A stretch of 64,000 nucleotides of DNA, taken from positions 1 through 64,000 of the forward strand of contig JABHBK010000024.1 in NCBI GenBank assembly GCA_018673915.1, written 5' to 3'. The DNA is from Nitrospina sp. GTDB lineage: Bacteria; Nitrospinota; Nitrospinia; Nitrospinales; VA-1. Below are positions 56,887 to 64,000 of the stretch, in pieces. Made by a program: the position numbers and the translations under genes. Under the pieces are notes generated by a model that did not search any database, was not told the DNA's origin, and saw only the letters and a program-made list of their open reading frames with translations. Each line of letters opens with the position of its first letter. The first letter of the stretch is position 1.

Positions 56887-57050
56887 AAGAGGAAGGATTT
56901 TCCCACAGCCAAACCGATCCGTCAATTTAACGAACAAGTATTGCAACAAGATTTCATGAGTGCTATTCTCCTCCGACCCCCAGCACCTGAATATTAACGG
57001 GTTCTTTTTAAGCAGCCCTTTACAAAACCTTTTACCCAATTGACGAAACC

Positions 57051-58082
57051 ATGAAAAACAGATTCTGCCTATCAGTACTTATTGCCTTAACACTTTTCTC
57101 CCACCCCCTTTCGGTGGTGGAAAAAGCTTCCGCGCAAACTTCGACGACAACTTTGAAAATCCCTGAAGTTGTGGCGAAGGTAAACGGAGTCGAAATTCAA
57201 TCAAAATATATTTCGTTCAGGATGAATCAAATTTTAAAAAACGTCAAACGACCACTGACCTTGCGGGAAAAATCCAGTGTCGTGAAAGACCTGATAGAAA
57301 AAGAAGTCGTGCGGGAACTGGTTCATCAACAGGGCAAGAAAAATAATTTAAAGATCGACTCTGAATTGATTGAAAAAGAATTGGAGTCCCTTCGCAAACC
57401 CTACCCCAGCGAGGAAGAATTCAACAAAGCTCTGAGCGCAAGAAGCATCACTCTTGAAGACCTCAAAAACTCAATGGCGGTGGATATCAATGCCAGGCAG
57501 TTGTTGAATGAACACATCAAAGGGAAAATTGATATTTCAGATGCAGATGTTAAAAAATACTACGAGGATAACAAACCAAAATTCCAACGCCCCGAATCAT
57601 TCCGGACCCGCCATATTCTCGCCGCACTATTCACTCCAGAGGAATTACGAACCCAGTCCATCAGCGAATTACAAAAAAACAGAGAGTATTTTTTCATCAA
57701 AGCAGAAAGAAAAATAGACGACATAATTAAAGAGCTGAAAGAAGGTGCGGACTTTGAGGAACTGGCAAAGCAAAAGTCGGATGACGAAGGCAGCAAAGAT
57801 AACGGTGGAGACCTTGGCTTCATTTATAAAGGCGTCTTCGACTCGGCTTATGACGAAGCAGTCTCAAAATTAAGCCCTGGCGAAACCAGCGGAAAAATAG
57901 AAACTCGGTTTGGATTCCACGTCGCCCAACTCATTGAAAAACATCCCTCTGAGCTGGCACCCTTCGATGAAATGGAAAAAGCTATTCAAAAATATCTTTT
58001 TACGGAAGAAGCTAAAAAACTGGTAACCGCTTATGTCAATAGCCTGAAAAAACAAGCGCAGATTGAAAACTTTTTCCAATAG
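57051..58082 (+). CDS. SurA/PrsA-like periplasmic peptidyl-prolyl isomerase
   Basis: 343 residues. Signal peptide 1-29 (ASAQTS). SurA_N-like chaperone domain (about 37-165), then a PpiC/parvulin domain (about 180-315) with RTRHILAAL, DDEGSKDNGGDLGFI and FGFHVAQLIEKHPSE, and a C-terminal helix. It should assist folding of outer-membrane or secreted proteins; a match for the TpsB porin in this window, although it is 48 kb away. Divergent from the MFS/spermidine synthase gene. Confidence 0.9.
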   Translation: MKNRFCLSVLIALTLFSHPLSVVEKASAQTSTTTLKIPEVVAKVNGVEIQSKYISFRMNQILKNVKRPLTLREKSSVVKDLIEKEVVRELVHQQGKKNNLKIDSELIEKELESLRKPYPSEEEFNKALSARSITLEDLKNSMAVDINARQLLNEHIKGKIDISDADVKKYYEDNKPKFQRPESFRTRHILAALFTPEELRTQSISELQKNREYFFIKAERKIDDIIKELKEGADFEELAKQKSDDEGSKDNGGDLGFIYKGVFDSAYDEAVSKLSPGETSGKIETRFGFHVAQLIEKHPSELAPFDEMEKAIQKYLFTEEAKKLVTAYVNSLKKQAQIENFFQ

Positions 58083-58131
58083 ACTTGGGGCAAAGCGTAA
58101 AAACTTATCAGGTTGCTTTGTTTGAAGGTAA

Positions 58132-58512
58132 TCAACCTTTTCCGAAAATTGTTTCCAGCTTTCTTTTTAAAGTTTTTTTATCGAGTGGCTTAAGAAGATA
58201 ATGAGAGATTCCAGTTTTTGCGGCTGAAATAATTTTTTCTTTCTCATCTTTTGTAGTCAAAAGTATAAAAGGGATCGATTCATAAATAGAATTGGATTTT
58301 AGTTTCTCAAAAAGTTTCACTCCATCCAGATTGGGCATTTCCCAATCCGACACCACCAGATCAACTTTTCTTTTCTGCAGATATTTGAAAGCCTCAATTC
58401 CATCTTGCGCCTCAACAACTTTTTTAAAGCCCATTTCCTTCAAGGTTTCCACCATGAATTCCCTTTGAAAATCTGAGTCTTCCACCAATAAGACTATCAA
58501 GTCTGAGTTCAT
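58132..58512 (-). CDS. Single-domain response regulator (CheY-like receiver)
   Basis: 126 residues. Asp56 in DLVVSDWEMPNLDG, acidic pocket VEDSDF, Thr in LLTTKD and Lys in LLKPLD. No output domain. Similar layout to the receiver at 22896-23291. Located 76 bp from the TRAP operon end, in the same direction, but probably not cotranscribed. Confidence 0.92.
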   Translation of the reverse strand: MNSDLIVLLVEDSDFQREFMVETLKEMGFKKVVEAQDGIEAFKYLQKRKVDLVVSDWEMPNLDGVKLFEKLKSNSIYESIPFILLTTKDEKEKIISAAKTGISHYLLKPLDKKTLKRKLETIFGKG

Positions 58513-58588
58513 AGTTATATTTCAGCTTCGAGAACAATTATTTCATAACCGGCACAAAGCCTTGAGGAAGAAAGCCTCGGCCTCACGC

Positions 58589-59611
58589 CTAATTGTTTCT
58601 GAATTTTTCCAGGTGACCCAACACCTGATCCAAGGTCTGGGGAGGAATATATTTTCCTGCCAGATTTTTCCGAGCCGCAACCCCTGCTTCATGAAACTGA
58701 CCCATTTCTTTTTTATCCGGAAGATCGACCCACTCCACGCCATTATTCTCTAAAACTTTACGGGCTTTTATATTGTCTTGCTGAATGAGTTGGACCAGTT
58801 CCTGCAGGCACTCGGCACCAATTTTTTTCACAGCCGCTTGATAGGGTTCAGGAAGTTTTTCAAACTTCTTTTTGGAGATCAAAACCCCTCCGGTTGCATA
58901 ACCCATGCGCAGTCGGGTAACGTGCTTCACTTTAGTAAACCACTGCAATGCCAGAGCCCCTTGGGTGGAGGAATAAACCGTATTCACCATACCCGTCTGT
59001 AAAGAAAGCAAAACATCTGTTATGGAAAGAGGAATTGGCTGAACCCCCATCCCTCTATACGCCTGTTCCACCAGCGGGTCACCTTCCCACAGCCAGGGTT
59101 TGGACTGGCGGAGGTCTTCCACAGACTTAATGGGATCCTGGGAAAAAAAATGAACCCAACCTACCGGAACCCAGCCCAATAACACATAGCCTTTATTCTC
59201 ATATCGGTCTTTAAAATGAGCATTCATTTTGTCATACACATGCTGGATTTCTTCATCCGTATCAAACAAGAAAGGAAGATCGAGAACCCGTACTTCGGGC
59301 AAAATCGCCCCCAGTCCCACGCCCGTGAATCCTGCACCATGAAGTTGACCGATCCTCATTTTACGAATCACGTCTTTTTCATCCCCAGATACGCCCCCCG
59401 CATAAAAACGAAACGCCACATTTCCATCGGTGGCCTTTTTGACTTTTCCGTTAAAGGTATGCATGGATTTCATCCAGGAAGACCCTTCGGGAGCCAGAGT
59501 AGCAAACTTGATGATATGCTTTTTACCGGCCTGTGCCGGGCTCACCCCTATGGCGCATAACAAAACCGCAAACAAAATAAGGCAACGGGTCAGGAAATTA
59601 AAATAATTCAT
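58589..59611 (-). CDS. TRAP transporter substrate-binding protein (DctP family)
   Basis: 340 residues from ATG 59611, preferred over an in-frame ATG at 59656 because the signal peptide then starts directly (CLILFAVLLCAIGVSPAQA-GK). DctP features: FATLAPEGSSWMKSMH, GGVSGDEKDVIRKMRIGQLHG, and the QTGMVNTVYSSTQG solute-side motif. Substrates in this family are mostly carboxylates. No DctQ/DctM subunits are in the window. 14-bp overlap with the TatT gene: one operon, TatT first. Confidence 0.9.
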   Translation of the reverse strand: MNYFNFLTRCLILFAVLLCAIGVSPAQAGKKHIIKFATLAPEGSSWMKSMHTFNGKVKKATDGNVAFRFYAGGVSGDEKDVIRKMRIGQLHGAGFTGVGLGAILPEVRVLDLPFLFDTDEEIQHVYDKMNAHFKDRYENKGYVLLGWVPVGWVHFFSQDPIKSVEDLRQSKPWLWEGDPLVEQAYRGMGVQPIPLSITDVLLSLQTGMVNTVYSSTQGALALQWFTKVKHVTRLRMGYATGGVLISKKKFEKLPEPYQAAVKKIGAECLQELVQLIQQDNIKARKVLENNGVEWVDLPDKKEMGQFHEAGVAARKNLAGKYIPPQTLDQVLGHLEKFRNN

Positions 59612-60455
59612 CAATTTGATCCAAAAGTTGGGCGGCTTTTTTACGGGCCACTTCATTGGCGAGACGTTGCTCGGGAAACAGATTGGGCGGAGCCTTCACA
59701 ACCGCTTGCAACTGCGATTCAAATAACTTCCTGTCCTGATTCTGCACCGCATAGGTTTTGGCAAACAGATAACGCACCAGCAAATATTTATTATCGGTCA
59801 GTTCCAGTGCTTTTTCAAAATGTTGAAGGGATTTCTCCGGATTCCCTCCCAGCATTTTACTGCGTCCGCCATAAAAAGCGCCGAGAAACCAATGCGGTCC
59901 GGCGTGGTGAAAAGCGGGGTTTAACTCAAAAACTTTTACCATCAAACTTTCCAAACGGGGAATATCGGCAAAAGCTTCGACAGAGTCCAGGTTCTGCATC
60001 AACCAGCTTCCCCAACATTGCCCCAGCCAGAATAAAGCGGGCTGGTGCGAATCCTCTACTTCATTTAGCGCGCGCGACCACTCGTCCAAAGAGAGGCCCT
60101 CCCATTTTTTTCTGCCCGTCCTGATAATAGTCGCGCTCAGGGCATATTTCTTACCCCTCTCATATAATGAGGAAGCTCGATCGGGTTCCGTATCTTCTAG
60201 AAAGCTGAATGCGTAACCGCAAAATCCTTCAGCGAGATTTTCCAGGATCCAGGTATTTTCCGGGTCCTGCTTGAGGAGTCCTTCCAGCATTTTCAAATTA
60301 GCAGGGATGGCTTTTTGGGCGAGAACAGGATCTCTCTCCTCCTGCATGGCCTGGATTTGGCTCTCTACCAGCGGCAATGTAGCCTGAACTGCCATCCGGC
60401 TGGTAGAACACCCGGCTAACGCAAGAGCTAATAATAACAATACATAGAATCTCAT
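59598..60455 (-). CDS. TRAP-associated TatT lipoprotein
   Basis: 285 residues. Lipobox LALAGCS (Cys16) predicts a lipoprotein. The rest is helical TPR-like (ENTWILENLAEGFCGYAFSFLEDTEPDRASSLYERGKKYA), matching TatT/Tp0956 of Treponema, which forms a trimer that docks with its TRAP binding protein and may guide hydrophobic ligands. Direct fusion by overlap to the DctP gene supports the pair. In contrast to most TRAP systems, membrane subunits are absent nearby. Confidence 0.9.
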   Translation of the reverse strand: MRFYVLLLLALALAGCSTSRMAVQATLPLVESQIQAMQEERDPVLAQKAIPANLKMLEGLLKQDPENTWILENLAEGFCGYAFSFLEDTEPDRASSLYERGKKYALSATIIRTGRKKWEGLSLDEWSRALNEVEDSHQPALFWLGQCWGSWLMQNLDSVEAFADIPRLESLMVKVFELNPAFHHAGPHWFLGAFYGGRSKMLGGNPEKSLQHFEKALELTDNKYLLVRYLFAKTYAVQNQDRKLFESQLQAVVKAPPNLFPEQRLANEVARKKAAQLLDQIDELF

Positions 60456-60657
60456 GATTCAATCTTATCAGAACGACAACAGCCGAACGACTAATATTTT
60501 GACATGAAATGGCCCATTTGCTACCATCCACTTGCGGTGTAGCAATGCGCCATAACCCATGAGGCGGTGACCTCCTGATATTCGCCTCACCTGATTTTCA
60601 AAAATATAACCTCCGGTACCAATAAAATTGAATACCCAAGAACAGGATAGCGGTTGG

Positions 60658-60849
60658 ATGAAAAAAGTTCTTTTTGTGCTGGGAGCAATATTTGTCGTGA
60701 TAGGCATCATCCGGCAATGGCCGCTGGCAGGAAAAACCTATATGGAATTTATAGAGGGGAAGGGTTATCTCGCCCTCATGCTGGGTTTGATCATGATCGT
60801 ATTGGGTTTCTCCGTTCCCCTGCTAATGGGCGACGAAGAAGACTCTTAA
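60658..60849 (+). CDS. Small two-TM membrane protein (63 aa)
   Basis: 63 residues from ATG 60658 (AGGA about 10 nt upstream; an upstream in-frame TTG at 60628 is weaker). Two hydrophobic segments (about 3-20 and 37-55) with a short basic loop, ending DEEDS. First gene of a small plus-strand operon with DUF1844 and YkgJ-type genes (26-bp gap). Confidence 0.65.
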   Translation: MKKVLFVLGAIFVVIGIIRQWPLAGKTYMEFIEGKGYLALMLGLIMIVLGFSVPLLMGDEEDS

Positions 60850-60875
60850 AACAACATTATTTAAAAAGGTGAACC

Positions 60876-61259
60876 ATGAGCGACGAAGAAACAGAAGGTG
60901 AAGGATTTGTTTTTAAAGACAGCCGTTCCTCTCAAATTTCTGAAGATGAGGCTACAGATCAGGATGCCCAGGTAGAACCCGATGGACCTGCACCCGAACA
61001 GGCCCAACAGCCTTTCAAGATCGATTTCTCCACCTTCATCATGTCCCTGACTTCGTCAGCGTTTTATCACTTGGGTGACATCGCCGATCCGGAAACAGGA
61101 AAAACTGAAACCAATCTACCTGCCGTCCAGCAAACCATTGATATGCTGATCATGCTGAGAGAGAAAACGCAAGGCAACCTGAATGAAGAAGAAGCAAAAC
61201 TGCTGGAACAACTCATCTATGAATTACAGATGAAGTTTGTGGCTAAAACGAAAAAATAA
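60876..61259 (+). CDS. DUF1844-family protein
   Basis: 127 residues. Acidic low-complexity N-terminus (1-48), then DUF1844: IDFSTFIMSLTSSAFYHLGD, LPAVQQTIDMLIMLREKTQGN, EAKLLEQLIYELQMKFV. Widespread in Deltaproteobacteria, Nitrospirota and relatives; function unknown. Upstream GAACCATG with AAAAGG. Confidence 0.88.
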   Translation: MSDEETEGEGFVFKDSRSSQISEDEATDQDAQVEPDGPAPEQAQQPFKIDFSTFIMSLTSSAFYHLGDIADPETGKTETNLPAVQQTIDMLIMLREKTQGNLNEEEAKLLEQLIYELQMKFVAKTKK

Positions 61260-61267
61260 GCCACCCC

Positions 61268-61996
61268 ATGTCCCTAAAGACAGATAAAAATGGAATGTTC
61301 ATCTTTGGCATGACCAATACCGATGAACTGGGCGGCTTTTTAAAGCATAAGTTTTCCGAAGAGAAAATTCAGCAAGCCTACGACTATCTGGTCGAAGCCA
61401 CAAAAGAAAAATCCCGCACCGAAAAAACAACCCCCCTGCGCATATTCTGGCACCACTTGAAAAGAATCTATAACGAAGGCGTACCGCCTTTGCAATGTCA
61501 TCGGGGGTGTGACCACTGTTGTCACACAGGTGTATCCTGCACCCAACTGGAATGGGACGGCATCCTGAAAAATGCTGAAGAAAATGGTCTCGATCTCAAT
61601 GCCATGATTGAACATTCACAAAGAACCATCAAAAAAGTCGATGAAGTTCTTAAATCCAATAAAAAACTCGATCAGGTAGACTGGCACAGACTGGTCATCA
61701 ATCAACCCTGCCCGTTTCTGAGTGAAGAAGGTGCCTGCGAAGTCTATGAAGACCGCCCGTTAGACTGCCGCATGGTGGTAGCGTTCCGCGGAGTCTGCGA
61801 ATCAAAAAAACTCGAACACGCTCAGCGAGGTGTGGTACTGGAAGAAGCGGTGGGTGCCACCGTTATCGCCAAACTACAGCACGACTTGACCCCTAAAATT
61901 AAACGCCGAAAATTCCGCGGCACACAGCCTATCAAACTACTGCAACACTGGCTCATTCTTTGGCGAGACAAACAAAAGAAATCTAGCAAGCAGTGA
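61268..61996 (+). CDS. YkgJ-family cysteine-cluster protein
   Basis: 242 residues. Cysteine-rich centre with CHRGCDHCCHTGVSC and CPFLSEEGACEVYEDRPLDCR, the pattern of UPF0153/YkgJ predicted Zn/Fe-S proteins. Helical N-terminal 70 residues and a basic C-terminal tail. 8-bp gap after DUF1844, probably one operon. Confidence 0.88.
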   Translation: MSLKTDKNGMFIFGMTNTDELGGFLKHKFSEEKIQQAYDYLVEATKEKSRTEKTTPLRIFWHHLKRIYNEGVPPLQCHRGCDHCCHTGVSCTQLEWDGILKNAEENGLDLNAMIEHSQRTIKKVDEVLKSNKKLDQVDWHRLVINQPCPFLSEEGACEVYEDRPLDCRMVVAFRGVCESKKLEHAQRGVVLEEAVGATVIAKLQHDLTPKIKRRKFRGTQPIKLLQHWLILWRDKQKKSSKQ

Positions 61997-62221
61997 CTCC
62001 TCGCAATAAAATGATACCTGGATTTTATTTTTAGTATCCGGAAAAATGAAGAACGCGCTTGAATGCAAAAAATACAAGTGGAATTTACATTTTTGGAATG
62101 CTTTAATATCTTGGATGTTATAGAAACATGCTTTGAGAGAGCTCCACTGATTTCAAGATTTCTCCAGATAAACCCTCGTTCAACCCAATATTCCATAAAG
62201 ATAAATCGTCTTGGAAAATAA

Positions 62222-63355
62222 ATGCCGAAAATAATTTATTTTGTTACTGAAGATTGGTATTTTTGGTCACATCGTCTTTCCTTGGCCCGGGCTGCTCAAA
62301 AATCAGGGTTTCAGGTAACCGTTCTTACACGTGTAAACAAATATAAAGACCTGATAGAAAGTGAAGGGTTCAACCTCATCCCCCTCGAGTTGGTCCGAAG
62401 CAGTAAAAATATATTTGTAGAATTGCTGTGTTTCTTAGAAATCATTAAAATTTTTCGTCGGGAAAAACCTGATATAGTCCACAATGTGGCTTTAAAACCA
62501 ATTTTATATGGTACTTGGGCCGCAAGATTTTCGAGGGTTCCATGTGTTGTCAATTTATTCGCCGGAATTACCACTAAATTTCATGCGAAAAAGTGGAAAT
62601 CTATTATTCTTGGCACCCTGGTGGATTTGGTATTTAGGTTTGGGTTTTGGAATAATAATGCTTATGCCATATTTCAGAATTCTTTCGATAGAAAAGCCTT
62701 CCTGGATAAAAACTTATTGTTGGAAGAAAATACCGGGATTATATGTGGGTCGGGAGTAAGTCTTACCAAATTCATAGATACCCCTGAACCGGATGGTTCC
62801 CCTCTCGTAATTTTAGCATCAAGAATGCTATGGGATAAAGGAGTGGGTGAATTTGTTGAGGCGGCAAAAATATTAAAAAATGAAAAGATCAGTTGCCGAA
62901 TGATATTAGTTGGCAACCCAGACCCCGAAAATCCGGTTCCACTTCCTAAAGATTTAATATTAAAATGGCAATCTGAAGGCTGGATAGAATGGTGGGAACA
63001 TCGTGAAGATATGCCTGAAGTTTTTTCTGGAGCAAATATAGTCTGTCTGCCTTCCTACCACGAAGGCTGCCCAAAAGTCCTTATTGAGGCAGCAGCATGT
63101 GGTCGAGCCTTGGTGGCAACAGACATTCCAGGTTGCAGGACAATTGTTCGTCATGATGAAAACGGCTTATTGGTCCCAGTTAAAAACGTTACCGCTTTGG
63201 CGGATGCAATAAAATTCCTCGTGCAATCCCCAAAAATAAGAATGCAAATGGGTAAAAGAAGCAGGGAAATAACAGTAGAAAATTTTTCCGAAGAAAAGGT
63301 AATCAAGGAGACCTTGGACGCTTACAACATGCTCCTGGAAAAAAGGAACGTTTAA
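62222..63355 (+). CDS. Glycosyltransferase family 4 protein
   Basis: 377 residues. N-terminal GT-B domain start (ITFVTEDWYFWSHRLSLARAA-type, residues 1-28), linker with DIVHNVALKPILYG, and C-terminal GT4 domain with SYHEGCPKVLIEAAACGRALVATDIPGC, including the EX7E sugar-nucleotide motif. Likely transfers a sugar in O-antigen, capsule or EPS assembly. The next gene is a methyltransferase, so this starts a surface polysaccharide cluster that extends past the right edge. Confidence 0.92.
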   Translation: MPKIIYFVTEDWYFWSHRLSLARAAQKSGFQVTVLTRVNKYKDLIESEGFNLIPLELVRSSKNIFVELLCFLEIIKIFRREKPDIVHNVALKPILYGTWAARFSRVPCVVNLFAGITTKFHAKKWKSIILGTLVDLVFRFGFWNNNAYAIFQNSFDRKAFLDKNLLLEENTGIICGSGVSLTKFIDTPEPDGSPLVILASRMLWDKGVGEFVEAAKILKNEKISCRMILVGNPDPENPVPLPKDLILKWQSEGWIEWWEHREDMPEVFSGANIVCLPSYHEGCPKVLIEAAACGRALVATDIPGCRTIVRHDENGLLVPVKNVTALADAIKFLVQSPKIRMQMGKRSREITVENFSEEKVIKETLDAYNMLLEKRNV

Positions 63356-63414
63356 AGTTTGTTTCAATAGACCAAAGGTACCAGAAATTAATAACAAATT
63401 TATTGGAAAAATAT

Positions 63415-64000
63415 ATGAGCTTCGAATCTAACGATAAAGACAAAGTAAAATCCACCTTTGAATCTGGCGCCCAGAAGTTTGACCGGATTTATGATCACTC
63501 TGAAAATAAATCAGTTTTTAACAGATGGTTAGATCGATCGTTCAGACAAGACATGTATTTAAGGTTTGAGCGAACTTTGGAAAATATTGGAACAAATGAG
63601 ATTCATTCAATTCTAGATGTGGGATGCGGTTCTGGAAGATATTGCATTGAATACCTAAAAATGGGTAAAAAAGTAGTCGGCATTGACATGGCCTCAAACA
63701 TGTTAAAAATTGCGCAAAAAAGTTGTTATGAAGCTGCACCGGATGGTGAAATTGAGTTTATTTCTGGCAATTATATGGAGCATCAATTTGAGCAAAAGTT
63801 TGATGCGGCTGTTTTAATGGGCTTGTTCGACTACATTGAGGACGCGGAAAGCATGCTGAAAAAGCTTAAGACAGATGTGAATAAATTAGTGATTGCCTCC
63901 TTCCCACGTTCTGACAACCTGCCGAATAAAATCAGGAAGTTCAGATATTTTTTTAAAAACTGTCCTCTTTATTTTTACTCCAGGGAACAGTTGGAGAGAA
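63415..64000 (+). CDS. Class I SAM-dependent methyltransferase (partial, C-terminus missing)
   Basis: 195 codons are visible from ATG 63415, the rest lies outside. SAM motif I is ILDVGCGSGRYCIEYLK (residues about 64-80), motif II VVGIDMAS, and motif post I MGLFDYIEDA. N-terminus resembles ubiquinone/menaquinone or small-molecule methyltransferases (AQKFDRIYD). GGA 5 nt upstream of ATG. 59 bp after the glycosyltransferase gene, same operon. Confidence 0.88.
   Translation, partial: MSFESNDKDKVKSTFESGAQKFDRIYDHSENKSVFNRWLDRSFRQDMYLRFERTLENIGTNEIHSILDVGCGSGRYCIEYLKMGKKVVGIDMASNMLKIAQKSCYEAAPDGEIEFISGNYMEHQFEQKFDAAVLMGLFDYIEDAESMLKKLKTDVNKLVIASFPRSDNLPNKIRKFRYFFKNCPLYFYSREQLER

Noticed and set aside
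56887-57039. 51-residue N-terminal extension of the fused MFS/spermidine synthase
   Set aside because: Begins at TTG without a ribosome-binding site and overlaps the divergent promoter area; family proteins begin near GAASLVYE, just after ATG 56886.

Overview
The window is 64 kb of ordinary chromosome from a Gram-negative, free-living, oxygen-tolerant bacterium. The Gram-negative assignment rests on an outer-membrane two-partner secretion porin, a SurA-like periplasmic chaperone and many Sec signal peptides. Moderate GC, many two-component proteins, a SUF pathway of SufB-C-D-S-U type, an Hdr-like electron-transfer protein and a DUF420 membrane protein would suit a Nitrospinota/Nitrospirota-like or deltaproteobacterial marine lineage. 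This is inference; no rRNA is present to settle it. I see no tRNA, rRNA, CRISPR array, insertion sequence or prophage.

Layout. 1-8862 (minus): a two-partner secretion locus with a TpsB porin, a FecR-domain protein with a Lys-rich then Ser/Glu-rich tail, and a giant haemagglutinin-like exoprotein that runs off the left edge. 9012-17065 (minus): a secreted unknown, an AmmeMemoRadiSam-type radical SAM enzyme and an Fe-S assembly operon (NifU-like, SufB, SufC, SufD, SufS, SufU). 17446-18447 (plus): moaA. 18544-22726 (minus): a DUF4956-CotH-VTC operon whose first gene is split by an exact 94-bp tandem duplication. 22896-31040: single-domain receivers, M18 aminopeptidase, an Nfu_N protein, a hybrid kinase, an ABC ATPase and a histidine phosphatase, separated by intergenic regions with a dispersed repeat family. 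31140-32801: a set of very small membrane proteins around DUF420. 32808-42208: HmuY-like and CsgG-like envelope proteins, an HdrD-like Fe-S membrane protein, an ICMT-like methyltransferase, an 835-codon orphan membrane protein, and gltX. 42364-46293 (minus): two tandem secreted paralogs, each with its own duplicated terminator, next to a NarL-type two-component pair. 46496-51330 (plus): a secreted unknown, a radical SAM protein with unusual cysteine spacing overlapping an ABC-class ATPase gene, and a double-domain SagB/ThcOx oxidoreductase. 51333-60455: M1-like peptidase, NusG-II protein and a fused MFS/spermidine synthase (minus), a SurA-like PPIase (plus), and a TRAP substrate-binding protein with its TatT partner (minus). 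60658-64000 (plus): small DUF1844/YkgJ operon, then a glycosyltransferase and a methyltransferase cut by the right edge.

Working together: TpsB exports the exoprotein. SufS/SufU supply sulfur to SufBCD, and the NifU-like protein probably carries clusters to client enzymes such as MoaA, the other radical SAM proteins and the Hdr-like protein. TatT and the TRAP binding protein form a periplasmic solute-capture pair whose membrane subunits are not in the window. Most likely places for undescribed biology: the DUF4956-CotH-VTC operon, the radical SAM/ABC-ATPase pair at 47-49.6 kb, the twin secreted proteins at 42-44 kb, the small membrane protein cluster at 31-33 kb, and the dispersed palindromic repeat family.
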